A stretch of DNA of 64,000 nt from Ruminococcus sp. (GTDB lineage Bacteria; Bacillota; Clostridia; Oscillospirales; Acutalibacteraceae), in NCBI GenBank assembly GCA_017473775.1, contig JAFUJH010000052.1, positions 1 to 64,000 on the forward strand, read 5' to 3'. Every line of letters begins with the position of its first letter. Position 1 is the first letter of the stretch. Positions 25,764 through 33,659 of the stretch are shown one piece after another. A program made the position numbers and the translations under genes. The notes beneath the pieces are model-generated. The model searched no databases, was not told the origin of the DNA, and was given only the letters and a program-made list of their open reading frames with translations.

Positions 25764-26897
25764 ATGAAAAAGAAATTCATAGGCATAATCGGGTTGCTGA
25801 TTATGCTTTTCGCATTTTCAGGCTGTAGCAGAATAGGTGATAAAACCGCAAGCCTTACTGTAGTATATATAGTCACATCTGTACTTGCGCTTATAATGCT
25901 TGCAGGCTATTGTTTTATGATAAGAAAAAAAGACCCCTGGTTCCTGCTTTTATTCTCGGCGGTGTTTGTGGTTAACATTGGGTACCTGACCCTTGCAATT
26001 TCAGCAACGCTGGAGGAAGCTCTGCTTGCTAACAGAATCGCTTATCTGGGTTCGGTGTTCCTGCCATTATCAATGTTTATGATAATAATAAACACCTGCA
26101 AAATTCGCTACAAAAAATGGTTACCCGCTTTGCTTCTTACAATTAGCACCTTTGTGTTTTTAGTTGCCGCAAGTCCGGGATATCTGGATATTTATTACAA
26201 GTCCGTCACCCTAACCACCATAAACGGAGTCACTGTACTTGATAAGGTGTACGGTCCCTGGCACAGCCTGTATCTGTATTATCTGCTGATATATTTCTCA
26301 GCAATGATTATCGCTATTATTCAGGCAGTCATCAGCAAAAAAATCGAATCCAGCATACACGCAGTTATACTTGCAATCGCAGTTTTTGTAAACATCGGTG
26401 TGTGGCTTCTGGAGCAGCTTGTAAAAATCGACTTTGAAATTCTCTCGGTTTCATACATAGTCAGCGAGCTTTTCCTTCTGGGGCTATACCTGTTGCTACA
26501 AGAAAACGGAGTACTGTCTTCCCTCACAATAAAACCTGACCTCAAAAACACAAACGACACAAATTCTGAATCCGAGACAGAAGATATTCCTGAAAGCACC
26601 ATTAGTTCTGATGAAACTCAATCCAAGACAAATATTCAGAGTGTTAATACAGAAGAACAGTTTCGTATAAAATGCGAATATTTCTCCTCAAAGCTTTGCA
26701 CCCTCACCCCCACTGAACGGGAGATTTATTTGTTATACCTCAAGGGTAAAAGCACAAAAGAGATTATGGCGGAGCTGGGTATTAAAGAAAACACACTTAA
26801 ATATCACAATAAAAACATATATTCAAAGCTGGGTGTATCCTCAAGAAAAGAGCTTCTGAAAATAGCCACAGTAATAAACACTACCGCTAAAGTTTAA
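25764..26897 (+). CDS. membrane-embedded LuxR-type regulator with lipobox
   Basis: A 377-residue protein with an unusual order. A lipoprotein-like signal (lipobox AFSGC, Cys near 21) is followed by about seven hydrophobic segments between 33 and 255, resembling the 7TM sensor region that precedes histidine kinases. A polar linker rich in Ser/Thr/Asp (260-300) comes next, then a C-terminal LuxR-type HTH (LTPTEREIYLLYLKGKSTKE ... LKYHNKNIYSKLGVSSRKEL). The protein thus senses in the membrane and binds DNA directly, a one-component design. It is preceded by a structured leader with three AGTGTGGGA repeats and followed by a strong terminator. Targets unknown; the dockerin operon is the nearest candidate. 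Confidence 0.85.
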   Translation: MKKKFIGIIGLLIMLFAFSGCSRIGDKTASLTVVYIVTSVLALIMLAGYCFMIRKKDPWFLLLFSAVFVVNIGYLTLAISATLEEALLANRIAYLGSVFLPLSMFMIIINTCKIRYKKWLPALLLTISTFVFLVAASPGYLDIYYKSVTLTTINGVTVLDKVYGPWHSLYLYYLLIYFSAMIIAIIQAVISKKIESSIHAVILAIAVFVNIGVWLLEQLVKIDFEILSVSYIVSELFLLGLYLLLQENGVLSSLTIKPDLKNTNDTNSESETEDIPESTISSDETQSKTNIQSVNTEEQFRIKCEYFSSKLCTLTPTEREIYLLYLKGKSTKEIMAELGIKENTLKYHNKNIYSKLGVSSRKELLKIATVINTTAKV

Positions 26898-26910
26898 TAA
26901 CAATCATAGC

Positions 26911-26947
26911 AAAAGCGTACTGCAGAATTATTCTGCAGTACGCTTTT
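26911..26947 (+). terminator. strong terminator after the LuxR-type gene
   Basis: Perfect 18-bp inverted repeat of AAAAGCGTACTGCAGAAT around a single T, ending in CGCTTTTATA. It can work in both directions. Confidence 0.85.
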
Positions 26948-27000
26948 ATAATTCAAAACCTTTGATTCTTCCACGAATCAGGAGTACACTTTACGCAAAA

Positions 27001-27028
27001 AGCCGCTTGAACTCTCGTTAAAACAGCT
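27001..27028 (-). terminator. terminator hairpin, near copy of 17731-17758
   Basis: On the minus strand AGCTGTTTTAAC and GTTCAAGCGGCT flank GAGA and are followed by TTTTTG. The same TTTTAACGAGAGTT core occurs at 17731. It lies 10 bases past the stop of the open frame 27039-27377. Confidence 0.65.
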
Positions 27029-27038
27029 CTACTTGCTC

Positions 27039-27377
27039 CTATTCGGTTTTATCCCCTGTTGCTCCTATATATTTAAACATAAGCACAACACACTGTCTGT
27101 ACATACATCTATAGCACTCGGAAACAATGTTGTTATTTGAAACCGAGTAAAATATGCCGATATGCTCGCTGTCACCCAACTGAGACCATGAGCCCCGGCT
27201 ATGGTTATCATTTATGGGCAGAATTTCTGTACGCTTTGCAGTACATAAACCGTTTTTACACTGTGAGGTTGCATTACCTGTAGCAACACAGGCAGCAGCG
27301 CTGTTTAATGTGTAACTGTAATATATATCAATATTGAGATTAGCAGGTTTGCTCTTGCTGAGAAATAATCTCAGCGG
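27039..27377 (-). pseudogene. start-less open frame of 112 codons with own promoter and terminator
   Basis: A protein-like frame (LFLSKSKPANLNIDIYYSYT...) runs to a TAG at 27039 with no ATG, GTG or TTG near its beginning. The sequence has several Cys (ATSQCKNGLC, SECYRCMYRQC) and good residue variety. A promoter (27462-27490) and a terminator (27001-27028) bracket it. Between promoter and frame lie two hairpins (27356-27384). It may be the end of a decayed gene, a gene using a rare start, or an RNA gene with a chance frame. I do not recognise the family. Confidence 0.4.
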
Positions 27378-27461
27378 TTACCGCTTTCTGCTTGATCTTC
27401 TTTTATTGCTGCTATTATCTCTTTATATCTTATTTTGTCATATCGTATTTTATTTTAAGAT

Positions 27462-27490
27462 GTTATACCATAATCGGTAATCATTTTCAA
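27462..27490 (-). promoter_or_regulatory. promoter reading into 27001-27460
   Basis: Minus strand TTGAAA (27485-27490), 17 bases, TATAAC (27462-27467). The response regulator gene ends at 27529, so this would start a separate transcript. Confidence 0.55.
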
Positions 27491-27528
27491 CATAAAGATT
27501 TCAGCGATTTTTAAACAAAACAAGTATA

Positions 27529-28200
27529 TTAGTCAATTTTATATCTCATACACGGTCTGCCGCCCGTTTCGTAGTTCATCTCTCCAATTACTCTGCCGGA
27601 CTCAGCAAGGTAATTCATATAACGACGAACAGTTACACCTGTCAGACCTACCTCTGCGGCAATATCGTCTCCTGTGAACCATTTGCCTTTGTTTGAATTC
27701 AGATACTTCATAATGCGCTGAAGTGTCTTTTCCTGAATACCCTTTGGGAATAAGTCTTCACTTTTCTTTCGGGTGTTGTCGATGATGTGGTCAATATTTG
27801 TTTGATTTAAGGTATCGATATCTTTAAGTGCATTGCTTTGAGAGATGTATTTTTCAAGTGCCATCTGAAAGCGGTCAAAGCTAAATGGTTTTACAAGATA
27901 ATCAACAATACCAAGATGCAATGCTTCTTCCAACGAATCACGGTCATTTGCCGCAGTTACCATAATCACATCTACTATAATCTGCTCGTTACGAATCTTA
28001 CGAAGTGTTTCAAAGCCGTCCATATGTGGCATATATACATCAAGTACAAGCAAATGGACCTGGTTTTCTTTTAAAAATGCAAGAGCGGCAGCTCCATCCT
28101 GACATTTTCCAACAACTTCAAAATTCTTATTTCTCTTAATATATTGCTCGTTTATCATAGCGACCATTGGGTCATCTTCTACAATCAAAACCTTATACAT
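27529..28200 (-). CDS. CitB/DcuR-family response regulator
   Basis: A 223-residue regulator. Its receiver domain has VLIVEDDPMV and phospho-acceptor Asp in LLVLDVYMPHMDGF, with KPF at about 103-105. The C-terminal half is a helix-turn-helix domain of the CitB type (KWFTGDDIAAEVGLTGVTVRRYMNYL). Such regulators, paired with CitA/DcuS kinases, usually control uptake of carboxylates. The gene starts three bases after the kinase stop. The nearest likely target is the divergent SemiSWEET gene pair. Confidence 0.9.
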   Translation of the reverse strand: MYKVLIVEDDPMVAMINEQYIKRNKNFEVVGKCQDGAAALAFLKENQVHLLVLDVYMPHMDGFETLRKIRNEQIIVDVIMVTAANDRDSLEEALHLGIVDYLVKPFSFDRFQMALEKYISQSNALKDIDTLNQTNIDHIIDNTRKKSEDLFPKGIQEKTLQRIMKYLNSNKGKWFTGDDIAAEVGLTGVTVRRYMNYLAESGRVIGEMNYETGGRPCMRYKID

Positions 28201-28203
28201 TTC

Positions 28204-29823
28204 TTATTTCTCCTTTGTGAAGCTGACGGAGAAGGAACTTCCGACTCCCTCCTGCGATTCAACTGTGATCCTGCCGCCAAAGTTTTCTACCATAGTTTTC
28301 ACTTGATATAGGCCCGTACCTCTGCCTTCTCCCTTGGTAGAGAATCCATTTTCAAAGATGTTGTCAATGTGGTCACGGCTTATTCCGCAACCCGTATCAT
28401 CAACAGTAATCAATACAGCACCGGGACGAGAGTATATTCCAAACATCAATTCCTTTTGTGTTCGATAATCGCTGTTTTCGTTCATCGCGTCAAAAGCATT
28501 ATCAAGCAGATTGCCGATTACCGTTATCAACATTTCGGCGGGCAATTTCATATCTGCCGATGAATAATAACATCCTTCTCTTAGTACAAAGTTCACATTC
28601 AATTCGGAAGCCCTCGCGATTTTGCCAATCAACAAAGCTGCAACCGAAGGCTCACTCACGGCATTCATAACCCTGCTTATATTCTCTCGTTGAACCATAG
28701 TGATGTTTTGAATATAAGACATTGCTTCGCCGTACATTTCCATTTGTATCAGACCGAGAATTACATGAAGCTTATTGGTAAAATCGTGATTGTTTGCTCG
28801 CATTGAGTCCACAAGATAACGAGTTCCCGATAAATCCTCCATCAGCTTTGCATATTCTGCACGGTTGTGCAAAATTGCGATTGCACCAATAACCCTGTCA
28901 TCCTCTTTGATTGAAACACGATCGAGAATTATATCCTCTTTTGAAAGATTTACATTTAACTCCTTATCACCATTTTTTATTGTGCCGGAAAGAACTTTAT
29001 CTCCCAAAAAATCAACACTCTTTCCAACAATGTCCGTATTCACATCACTGCAAAGCATTCTTATTGCCGCATCGTTTGCAAACTGAATAACTCCGTTGTT
29101 ATCCACTGCAAGAATTCCTTCTTCGAGTGTTTCCAAGATATTATCACGCATTCTATACATTGAGGTAAACACATCGGGTTCGTAACCCATAAGGCTTTTT
29201 TTGACTTTACCCGAAAGCTCGGTTGCAATAATAATCTCTATGAGAATAGCAACCACCGTAATGATAAGGAAAATGAAAAGCATTTGAAAGGTCTCAACCT
29301 TAATGTTTTTCGTCAGCATAATAGCCATTACTACACCTATATAATCACCGTTTTTATCGAAGATTGCGGCATAGGCACGGCGTTGACTACCGGAAGGTCC
29401 CGTTTCATCTAATGTATAATATCCTTCGGGGTGGTTTTTGAAGTTTGGCTGATTACCGTCGTATCTCGTGCCGATTAAAGTGTGGTCGGAATGATAAATA
29501 CGCGTACCGTCTTTATTTACAACCGATATAACATCGATGTCATCAAGTGATTCTTTCAATGCATCAAGATATCCCAAAACCGCAGGATTAGTGTTGAGAT
29601 TTGGCGTCTCGTTTTCGGTCAGCATCGGAGAACTAGCAATTGCTTGAGCGATGTTTTGCAGGTTGCGGTCTCGCTTTTGCGTTTCGTAATGAATGTTGAT
29701 AAGAGTATCTGCAACACCTAAAATCACAGCAAGAGAAATAATCAAAACAAGCTGTGTGCGAAAAAATTGATGTTGTATTCCTTTTAGTGATATTCTTTTT
29801 CTTTTTTCTTTCTGCACTATCAT
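28204..29823 (-). CDS. CitA/DcuS-type sensor histidine kinase
   Basis: A 539-residue kinase with the CitA/DcuS plan: membrane segment 1 (about 26-48), an extracytoplasmic PAS-like domain (VVNKDGTRIYHSDHTLIGTRY), membrane segment 2 (about 175-195), a cytoplasmic PAS domain (ILAVDNNGVIQFANDAAIRM), and the kinase core. The phospho-acceptor His lies in ANNHDFTNKLHVILGL, with ATPase motifs NLLDNAFDAM, DDTGCGI and GRGTGLYQVK. Family members sense C4-dicarboxylates or citrate outside the cell; the ligand of this one is not known. Confidence 0.9.
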   Translation of the reverse strand: MIVQKEKRKRISLKGIQHQFFRTQLVLIISLAVILGVADTLINIHYETQKRDRNLQNIAQAIASSPMLTENETPNLNTNPAVLGYLDALKESLDDIDVISVVNKDGTRIYHSDHTLIGTRYDGNQPNFKNHPEGYYTLDETGPSGSQRRAYAAIFDKNGDYIGVVMAIMLTKNIKVETFQMLFIFLIITVVAILIEIIIATELSGKVKKSLMGYEPDVFTSMYRMRDNILETLEEGILAVDNNGVIQFANDAAIRMLCSDVNTDIVGKSVDFLGDKVLSGTIKNGDKELNVNLSKEDIILDRVSIKEDDRVIGAIAILHNRAEYAKLMEDLSGTRYLVDSMRANNHDFTNKLHVILGLIQMEMYGEAMSYIQNITMVQRENISRVMNAVSEPSVAALLIGKIARASELNVNFVLREGCYYSSADMKLPAEMLITVIGNLLDNAFDAMNENSDYRTQKELMFGIYSRPGAVLITVDDTGCGISRDHIDNIFENGFSTKGEGRGTGLYQVKTMVENFGGRITVESQEGVGSSFSVSFTKEK

Positions 29824-29903
29824 AATTATAATTCCTATGTTCTGCTAATAGCAAATATTTTTGATATTTTATCATGAACGCCCGATAATTTCAATTTCTT
29901 CAC

Positions 29904-29925
29904 CTTTCAAAAGGACTTTTGAAAG
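29904..29925. promoter_or_regulatory. perfect palindrome in the divergent promoter region
   Basis: CTTTCAAAAG (29904-29913) and CTTTTGAAAG (29916-29925) with a 2-base spacer. It lies between the kinase gene and the SemiSWEET gene, about 50 bases before the plus-strand promoter, and could be a regulator site. Confidence 0.5.
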
Positions 29926-29974
29926 TAAAAAAAGTGACCGAAAAAAGATATTTGCTTTTCTATTTTTCAAAAAA

Positions 29975-30003
29975 TTGTCATCCCAAAAGCAGAGTGCTAC
30001 CAT
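29975..30003 (+). promoter_or_regulatory. candidate promoter of the SemiSWEET gene pair
   Basis: TTGTCA (29975-29980), 17 bases, TACCAT (29998-30003), 37 bases upstream of the start codon. Confidence 0.45.
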
Positions 30004-30039
30004 ATAGTCGAAAACAAACCAAGCAAAAGGAGATCGCTT

Positions 30040-30327
30040 ATGGGAGCAATTTTAGAAACAGCAATGCTTATATGCTTTGGCTTTTCTTGGCCTCTGAATG
30101 TTATTAAAGCATACAAAGCAAAAACCGCAAAAGGTACAAGTTTGCCATTTATCCTTCTTATCATTACAGGGTACATAGCCGGAATCAGCGCTAAACTCAT
30201 TTCGGGTCAGATCAACTATGTACTGATTGCTTATCTTTTGAATTTAGCAATCGTTTCGCTGAATGTAGTCGTATATTTCCGCAACGCCTCGCTTGATAAG
30301 AAGCGGAGCATTGAATTGGAGGCATAA
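30040..30327 (+). CDS. SemiSWEET / PQ-loop family transporter
   Basis: A 95-residue membrane protein with three predicted helices (about 4-20, 37-57, 63-83) and the pattern CFGFSWPLNVIKAYKAKTAKG, where SWEET and SemiSWEET proteins have a conserved Pro-Gln or Pro followed by K.. (K/A)K(S/T). Family members transport sugars or other small solutes as dimers. An AGGAG-like site lies upstream. It is followed four bases later by an SGNH-like gene and is divergent from a CitAB-type two-component pair, so the two-component system may control its expression. Confidence 0.75.
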   Translation: MGAILETAMLICFGFSWPLNVIKAYKAKTAKGTSLPFILLIITGYIAGISAKLISGQINYVLIAYLLNLAIVSLNVVVYFRNASLDKKRSIELEA

Positions 30328-30330
30328 TCA

Positions 30331-30927
30331 ATGGAAAAACAAGTAAACAGATATATAAAATTAAATGAACTTGCAGAAACAAACGGCATCGTTGTTTTCG
30401 GTAGCGGTGAGGATGTTAACATACCAATCGGAGAAATTCGTCAGGCATTTTCTATTGAACCGAAAATGTATAATCGCAGTTTCAAAAATTTATCCATCAC
30501 GGATGCCGAATCAATCTATGAAAAATGCATTGCACCGCTCTGCCCTGAAACCGTCCTGATTCATATTGGCGAAGATGATTTATCTATGTTTAAGAAAAAC
30601 TCTGCTGAGTTCGATACTGCATACCGCAGTTTAATCACATATATTAAATCGCAGAATAAACACTGCCGAATCGCCGTGGTGTCTATGAAAGGTCACGACG
30701 ATCATCCTCTTATCAGCGAGATGAATAAGCATTTAAAACACATAGCTGATTCCGAAAGATGTGAATATATTGACATTGCAAGCAGAAAAGTATGGAATCC
30801 CAAATCCACTATGGATGCCGCTTCTTTTGTATATTCCATTGGATTTGTCAGACCATTGAAATGCAAACGCCCCTTATATGATTTGGTGAGAATGCTTTTC
30901 TGCCTGGAGCCCTCACTTACTGCTTAA
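30331..30927 (+). CDS. SGNH/GDSL-like hydrolase
   Basis: A 198-residue protein with an SGNH-hydrolase-like fold: an opening strand GIVVFGSGEDVN takes the place of the GDS block, IHIGEDDL resembles block III and the C-terminal region is helical. The usual catalytic Ser may be S in FGSGED; a clear D-x-x-H block V is not evident, so activity is uncertain. It has no signal peptide. Co-transcribed with the SemiSWEET gene. It could be a de-esterifying enzyme acting on an imported compound, but that is inference. Confidence 0.6.
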   Translation: MEKQVNRYIKLNELAETNGIVVFGSGEDVNIPIGEIRQAFSIEPKMYNRSFKNLSITDAESIYEKCIAPLCPETVLIHIGEDDLSMFKKNSAEFDTAYRSLITYIKSQNKHCRIAVVSMKGHDDHPLISEMNKHLKHIADSERCEYIDIASRKVWNPKSTMDAASFVYSIGFVRPLKCKRPLYDLVRMLFCLEPSLTA

Positions 30928-30959
30928 CTAAAAACACAGGACATTATTGCACAGATCCG

Positions 30960-31119
30960 TAAAAAACGGACAATAGAAAAAATCCCTCTATGGTAGAATA
31001 AAGAAACTACCATAGGGGGATTTTGTATGCCAAGAGAATATCGACATATAAAACTATACGAGAAAATTGAACACCGAGTAGAGAATTGTGTGGGGTATAG
31101 CGGTTATTATAGCAGATAA
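30960..31119 (+). mobile_element. IS3-family insertion sequence remnant
   Basis: A CGGACAATAG end-like sequence, a 14-bp inverted repeat (30983-30996 with 31007-31020, core CTATGGTAG/CTACCATAG) and an ATG at 31027 that starts MPREYRHIKLYEKI, the N-terminus typical of IS3-group OrfA transposases. The frame then goes astray and stops at 31119 after 30 codons. The rest of the element is missing. It abuts the truncated small ORF of the ABC operon. Confidence 0.75.
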
Positions 31120-31127
31120 ATACAGCC

Positions 31128-31232
31128 TCAAGTGAAAGTTACCGTTGCAGAAGGGTCAAGATTCAGTTCTTTATGTACCGTATATCGCCTGTCTCCGAGT
31201 ACGATTTCTGCTGATGATTCTGACTTATCCAT
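31128..31232 (-). pseudogene. truncated last ORF of the ABC operon
   Basis: An ATG at 31232 preceded by AAAGGA overlaps the YbaN-like gene end and encodes 34 residues (MDKSESSAEIVLGDRRYTVHKELNL...). The N-terminus looks like a genuine small protein, but it ends abruptly where IS3 remnant sequence begins. Probably the start of a gene cut by the insertion. Family uncertain; some resemblance to small transposon-encoded TnpW-like proteins. Confidence 0.45.
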
Positions 31233-31638
31233 GATTTTTTCCTTTTGAACTCAGTGCTTCTTCTTTCAGCGTTTTTACAAAGAAGATAAAATAAATAATG
31301 TGGAACAGCCATACGCCTCCGAGGATAACGCATGGGATATATACTGCTTTCAGAAGCATCATCACACAACTAAATGCCATAAGAACCGTTACTGTGATCA
31401 TAATACGAATTTTAGTTGCCCAAGTCATACCTCTGCCTTGCACATAACTTTCAAGGTTTTTCTTGTAAAGTTTTGTGTTGATAAACCATGTATGCAGTTT
31501 TTCCGAACTCTTAGCAAAAGAAAATGCCGCAAGCAGAAGAAAAGGAAACGCAGGTAGCATAGGAAGCACCGCACCTACTGCTCCAAATCCAACGCCGATA
31601 CAGCCAAGGACAATCCACAATATTTTCTTAATTTTCAT
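31225..31638 (-). CDS. YbaN-like inner membrane protein (DUF454)
   Basis: A 137-residue membrane protein with two hydrophobic hairpins: residues about 6-43 (ILWIVLGCIGVGFGAVGAVL then LPAFPFLLLAAFSFAKSS) and about 78-120. The LPMLPAFPFLLLAAFSFAKSS block is the signature of the YbaN/DUF454 family, whose role is not established. It is the last intact gene of a six-gene operon of ABC transporters and a YgbA-like protein, a recurrent arrangement in Firmicutes. It overlaps its neighbours by a few bases. Confidence 0.8.
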   Translation of the reverse strand: MKIKKILWIVLGCIGVGFGAVGAVLPMLPAFPFLLLAAFSFAKSSEKLHTWFINTKLYKKNLESYVQGRGMTWATKIRIMITVTVLMAFSCVMMLLKAVYIPCVILGGVWLFHIIYFIFFVKTLKEEALSSKGKNHG

Positions 31639-31984
31639 TTTGTTCTCTCTCCAATCGTTTCTTTTCCTTTTTGCTTTCTATCACATGCCGAACTGCCATT
31701 ATAGGATGATGTAGAATCATTCTTGGTCCCGAAAAACGCATGACCTCTCGTATCTTTTCACGCATTTCCGGTTTATAGCAATGCACACGGCAGTTGGAGC
31801 AGAAGGTCTTGGCTTCCATATAGGGGCATTTGTCGCTCCGCATCACAGCGTACTGCGACAGGGCCTCGCACTCGGGACAAAGGGTTTTCTTTGTCCCGTG
31901 TTTTTTCTTGCAGTAGAGACGAATCATCAAGACGACGGTACGCTTTTCTCGCTGACGCTTGGATTCAACCTTGCTTTTGCTCAT
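31628..31984 (-). CDS. YgbA-like (nitrous oxide-stimulated promoter family) protein
   Basis: A 118-residue basic cytoplasmic protein. The Cys pattern LCPECEALSQYAVMRSDKCP ... KTFCSNCRVHCY and the Arg/Lys-rich ends match the family named for a nitrous-oxide-stimulated promoter (PF11756, YgbA in E. coli, linked to growth after nitric oxide stress). The cysteines could bind zinc or iron-sulfur. Overlaps the ABC exporter gene upstream by 20 bases and the YbaN-like gene downstream by 11 bases, so it is tightly co-translated. Confidence 0.8.
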   Translation of the reverse strand: MSKSKVESKRQREKRTVVLMIRLYCKKKHGTKKTLCPECEALSQYAVMRSDKCPYMEAKTFCSNCRVHCYKPEMREKIREVMRFSGPRMILHHPIMAVRHVIESKKEKKRLEREQNEN

Positions 31985-33659
31985 ACATCTTTCCTCCCAC
32001 TACACGATAAATACGGTCTGCGATTGCCATTGTAGACTCACGGTGGGATACGAGAATAATGCTTTTCTTGTTCCTTTGCTCCTTGAGAGCCTTCAGTATA
32101 ATACCTTCGTTAATGCTGTCCACATTGCTGGTCGGCTCATCAAGTAGTATCAACTCACTGCCACGCAGAAACGCACGAGCGAGTCCGATACGCTGTTTTT
32201 CGCCGGCAGAAAGGTTATCTCCCAGTGCACCGACTCTTGTTTTGTATCCGTCAGGAAGTGTGAGAATAAAATTGTGAATAGATGCAAGTTTACAAGCCGC
32301 TTCGATTTCTTCTTGTGTAGCATCGGGTTTTGCGATACGGAGGTTATCTTCTATCGTTTCATCGAACAGATAAGTCACCTGACTGACCATTGTTACATTA
32401 TTGAGCAAGCTATCACCGTCGAGGTTGTCAATGTCAACACCATTGTATTCAATCCCTCCGTGGCTCTTTTGCCAGAAACGGAGAAGCAATTTAAGGAATG
32501 TGGATTTGCCGCATCCCGACTCACCCACAATGCCGATAATCTCACCCTTTTCAGCGTGCATACAAATATCGGAAAGCACTTGTGTCTGTCCGTCATAAGA
32601 GAAAGACAGGTCTGTTACTTTGAGGTCGCTATATTGGATTTTCTTGCCGTTTTCAATGGGCTTTACGGCAGGCTCTTCCGCAAGAAGATTGAGCACTCTG
32701 TCACCTGATGCAAAGGTTTGAGTCAGGTTTCCCGGCAGAGCAGAAATGGCACTTACAGGTCCGAAAGAACCGAACACAGCAACCACACCGATAATCATTT
32801 TGCCAACCGACAGCACATCGTTTGCAACAAGTGCGATTCCAACCGCAAGGGTTGTGATAATAAAAACAGATACACAAAGTTCGGTGGAGGCACTTGCCTT
32901 TGTGGTATCGTGCTTCATCTTCTTGGTTTCACTCAGCAAAATGTCCGAGCGGTCATTAACCTCTTTTTCACGCTCTTTTCCTGCATTGTTGAGAATGATA
33001 TCCTTAATGCCTTTAATACTGTCAAGGAAATAGGCATTGAAACTCGCAAATTCCGCACGGTATTTCACACCCGAGGCTTTGAGTTTGCCGGAGGAAATCA
33101 TAGGAACAACAACGCCTATGGTGATAAATCCTGCAAGGGCAATCAAAGCAAGATACCAACTCGAAACAGAGCCTACAAAGAGGAACACTGCAATGGATAC
33201 AATAACAGCAATACAGATAGGCGAAATCGTATGTGCATAGAACACCTCTAATGTTTCAATATCCGAGGTAATCATGGCAATAATACTGCCTTTTTGTTTG
33301 CTTTCTAATTTTGCAGGGCAAAGGATACGGAGCGCACCGAAAATCTTATCACGGAGCACCGCAAGCAGGCGGAATGCAATATAGTGATTACTGTACTGCT
33401 CTAAATAGCGGAGCAATCCACGGAGTACACCGCAGCCGATAGCAAGACCGATAATCATTCCGTAGGAAAGTGCAATCGTTTCTCCGAGAGCCTTTGCAAC
33501 ACCGACCGCACCCATTAAGGTAACGCCCATAGCGCAAATAAATCCAATTGAGCCGTTTATAACAGCTAAAACCATAATATAGGCAAGACTGCCGAGAAGA
33601 AGTATAAGGCTTGCCATAATCTTGGCAACGCTTCTGCGAAGTTTCTGTTGCTTTTTCAT
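31965..33659 (-). CDS. ABC exporter half-transporter, second subunit
   Basis: A 564-residue type I exporter: six membrane helices (about 13-300), then an ATPase domain with Walker A GESGCGKST, signature LSAGEKQRIGLARA, Walker B ELILLDEPTSNVD and switch His in VSHRES. It starts at the stop of the first subunit gene, so the two probably form a heterodimer of the CydDC or multidrug type. The operon (MacB-like ATPase and FtsX permease upstream, YgbA and YbaN downstream) points to export of a toxic or signalling compound or to redox stress; the substrate is unknown. Confidence 0.9.
   Translation of the reverse strand: MKKQQKLRRSVAKIMASLILLLGSLAYIMVLAVINGSIGFICAMGVTLMGAVGVAKALGETIALSYGMIIGLAIGCGVLRGLLRYLEQYSNHYIAFRLLAVLRDKIFGALRILCPAKLESKQKGSIIAMITSDIETLEVFYAHTISPICIAVIVSIAVFLFVGSVSSWYLALIALAGFITIGVVVPMISSGKLKASGVKYRAEFASFNAYFLDSIKGIKDIILNNAGKEREKEVNDRSDILLSETKKMKHDTTKASASTELCVSVFIITTLAVGIALVANDVLSVGKMIIGVVAVFGSFGPVSAISALPGNLTQTFASGDRVLNLLAEEPAVKPIENGKKIQYSDLKVTDLSFSYDGQTQVLSDICMHAEKGEIIGIVGESGCGKSTFLKLLLRFWQKSHGGIEYNGVDIDNLDGDSLLNNVTMVSQVTYLFDETIEDNLRIAKPDATQEEIEAACKLASIHNFILTLPDGYKTRVGALGDNLSAGEKQRIGLARAFLRGSELILLDEPTSNVDSINEGIILKALKEQRNKKSIILVSHRESTMAIADRIYRVVGGKMYEQKQG

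Noticed and set aside
32718..33251. Plus-strand frames across the ABC exporter gene
   Set aside because: Shadows of the minus-strand exporter, which has all ATPase motifs.
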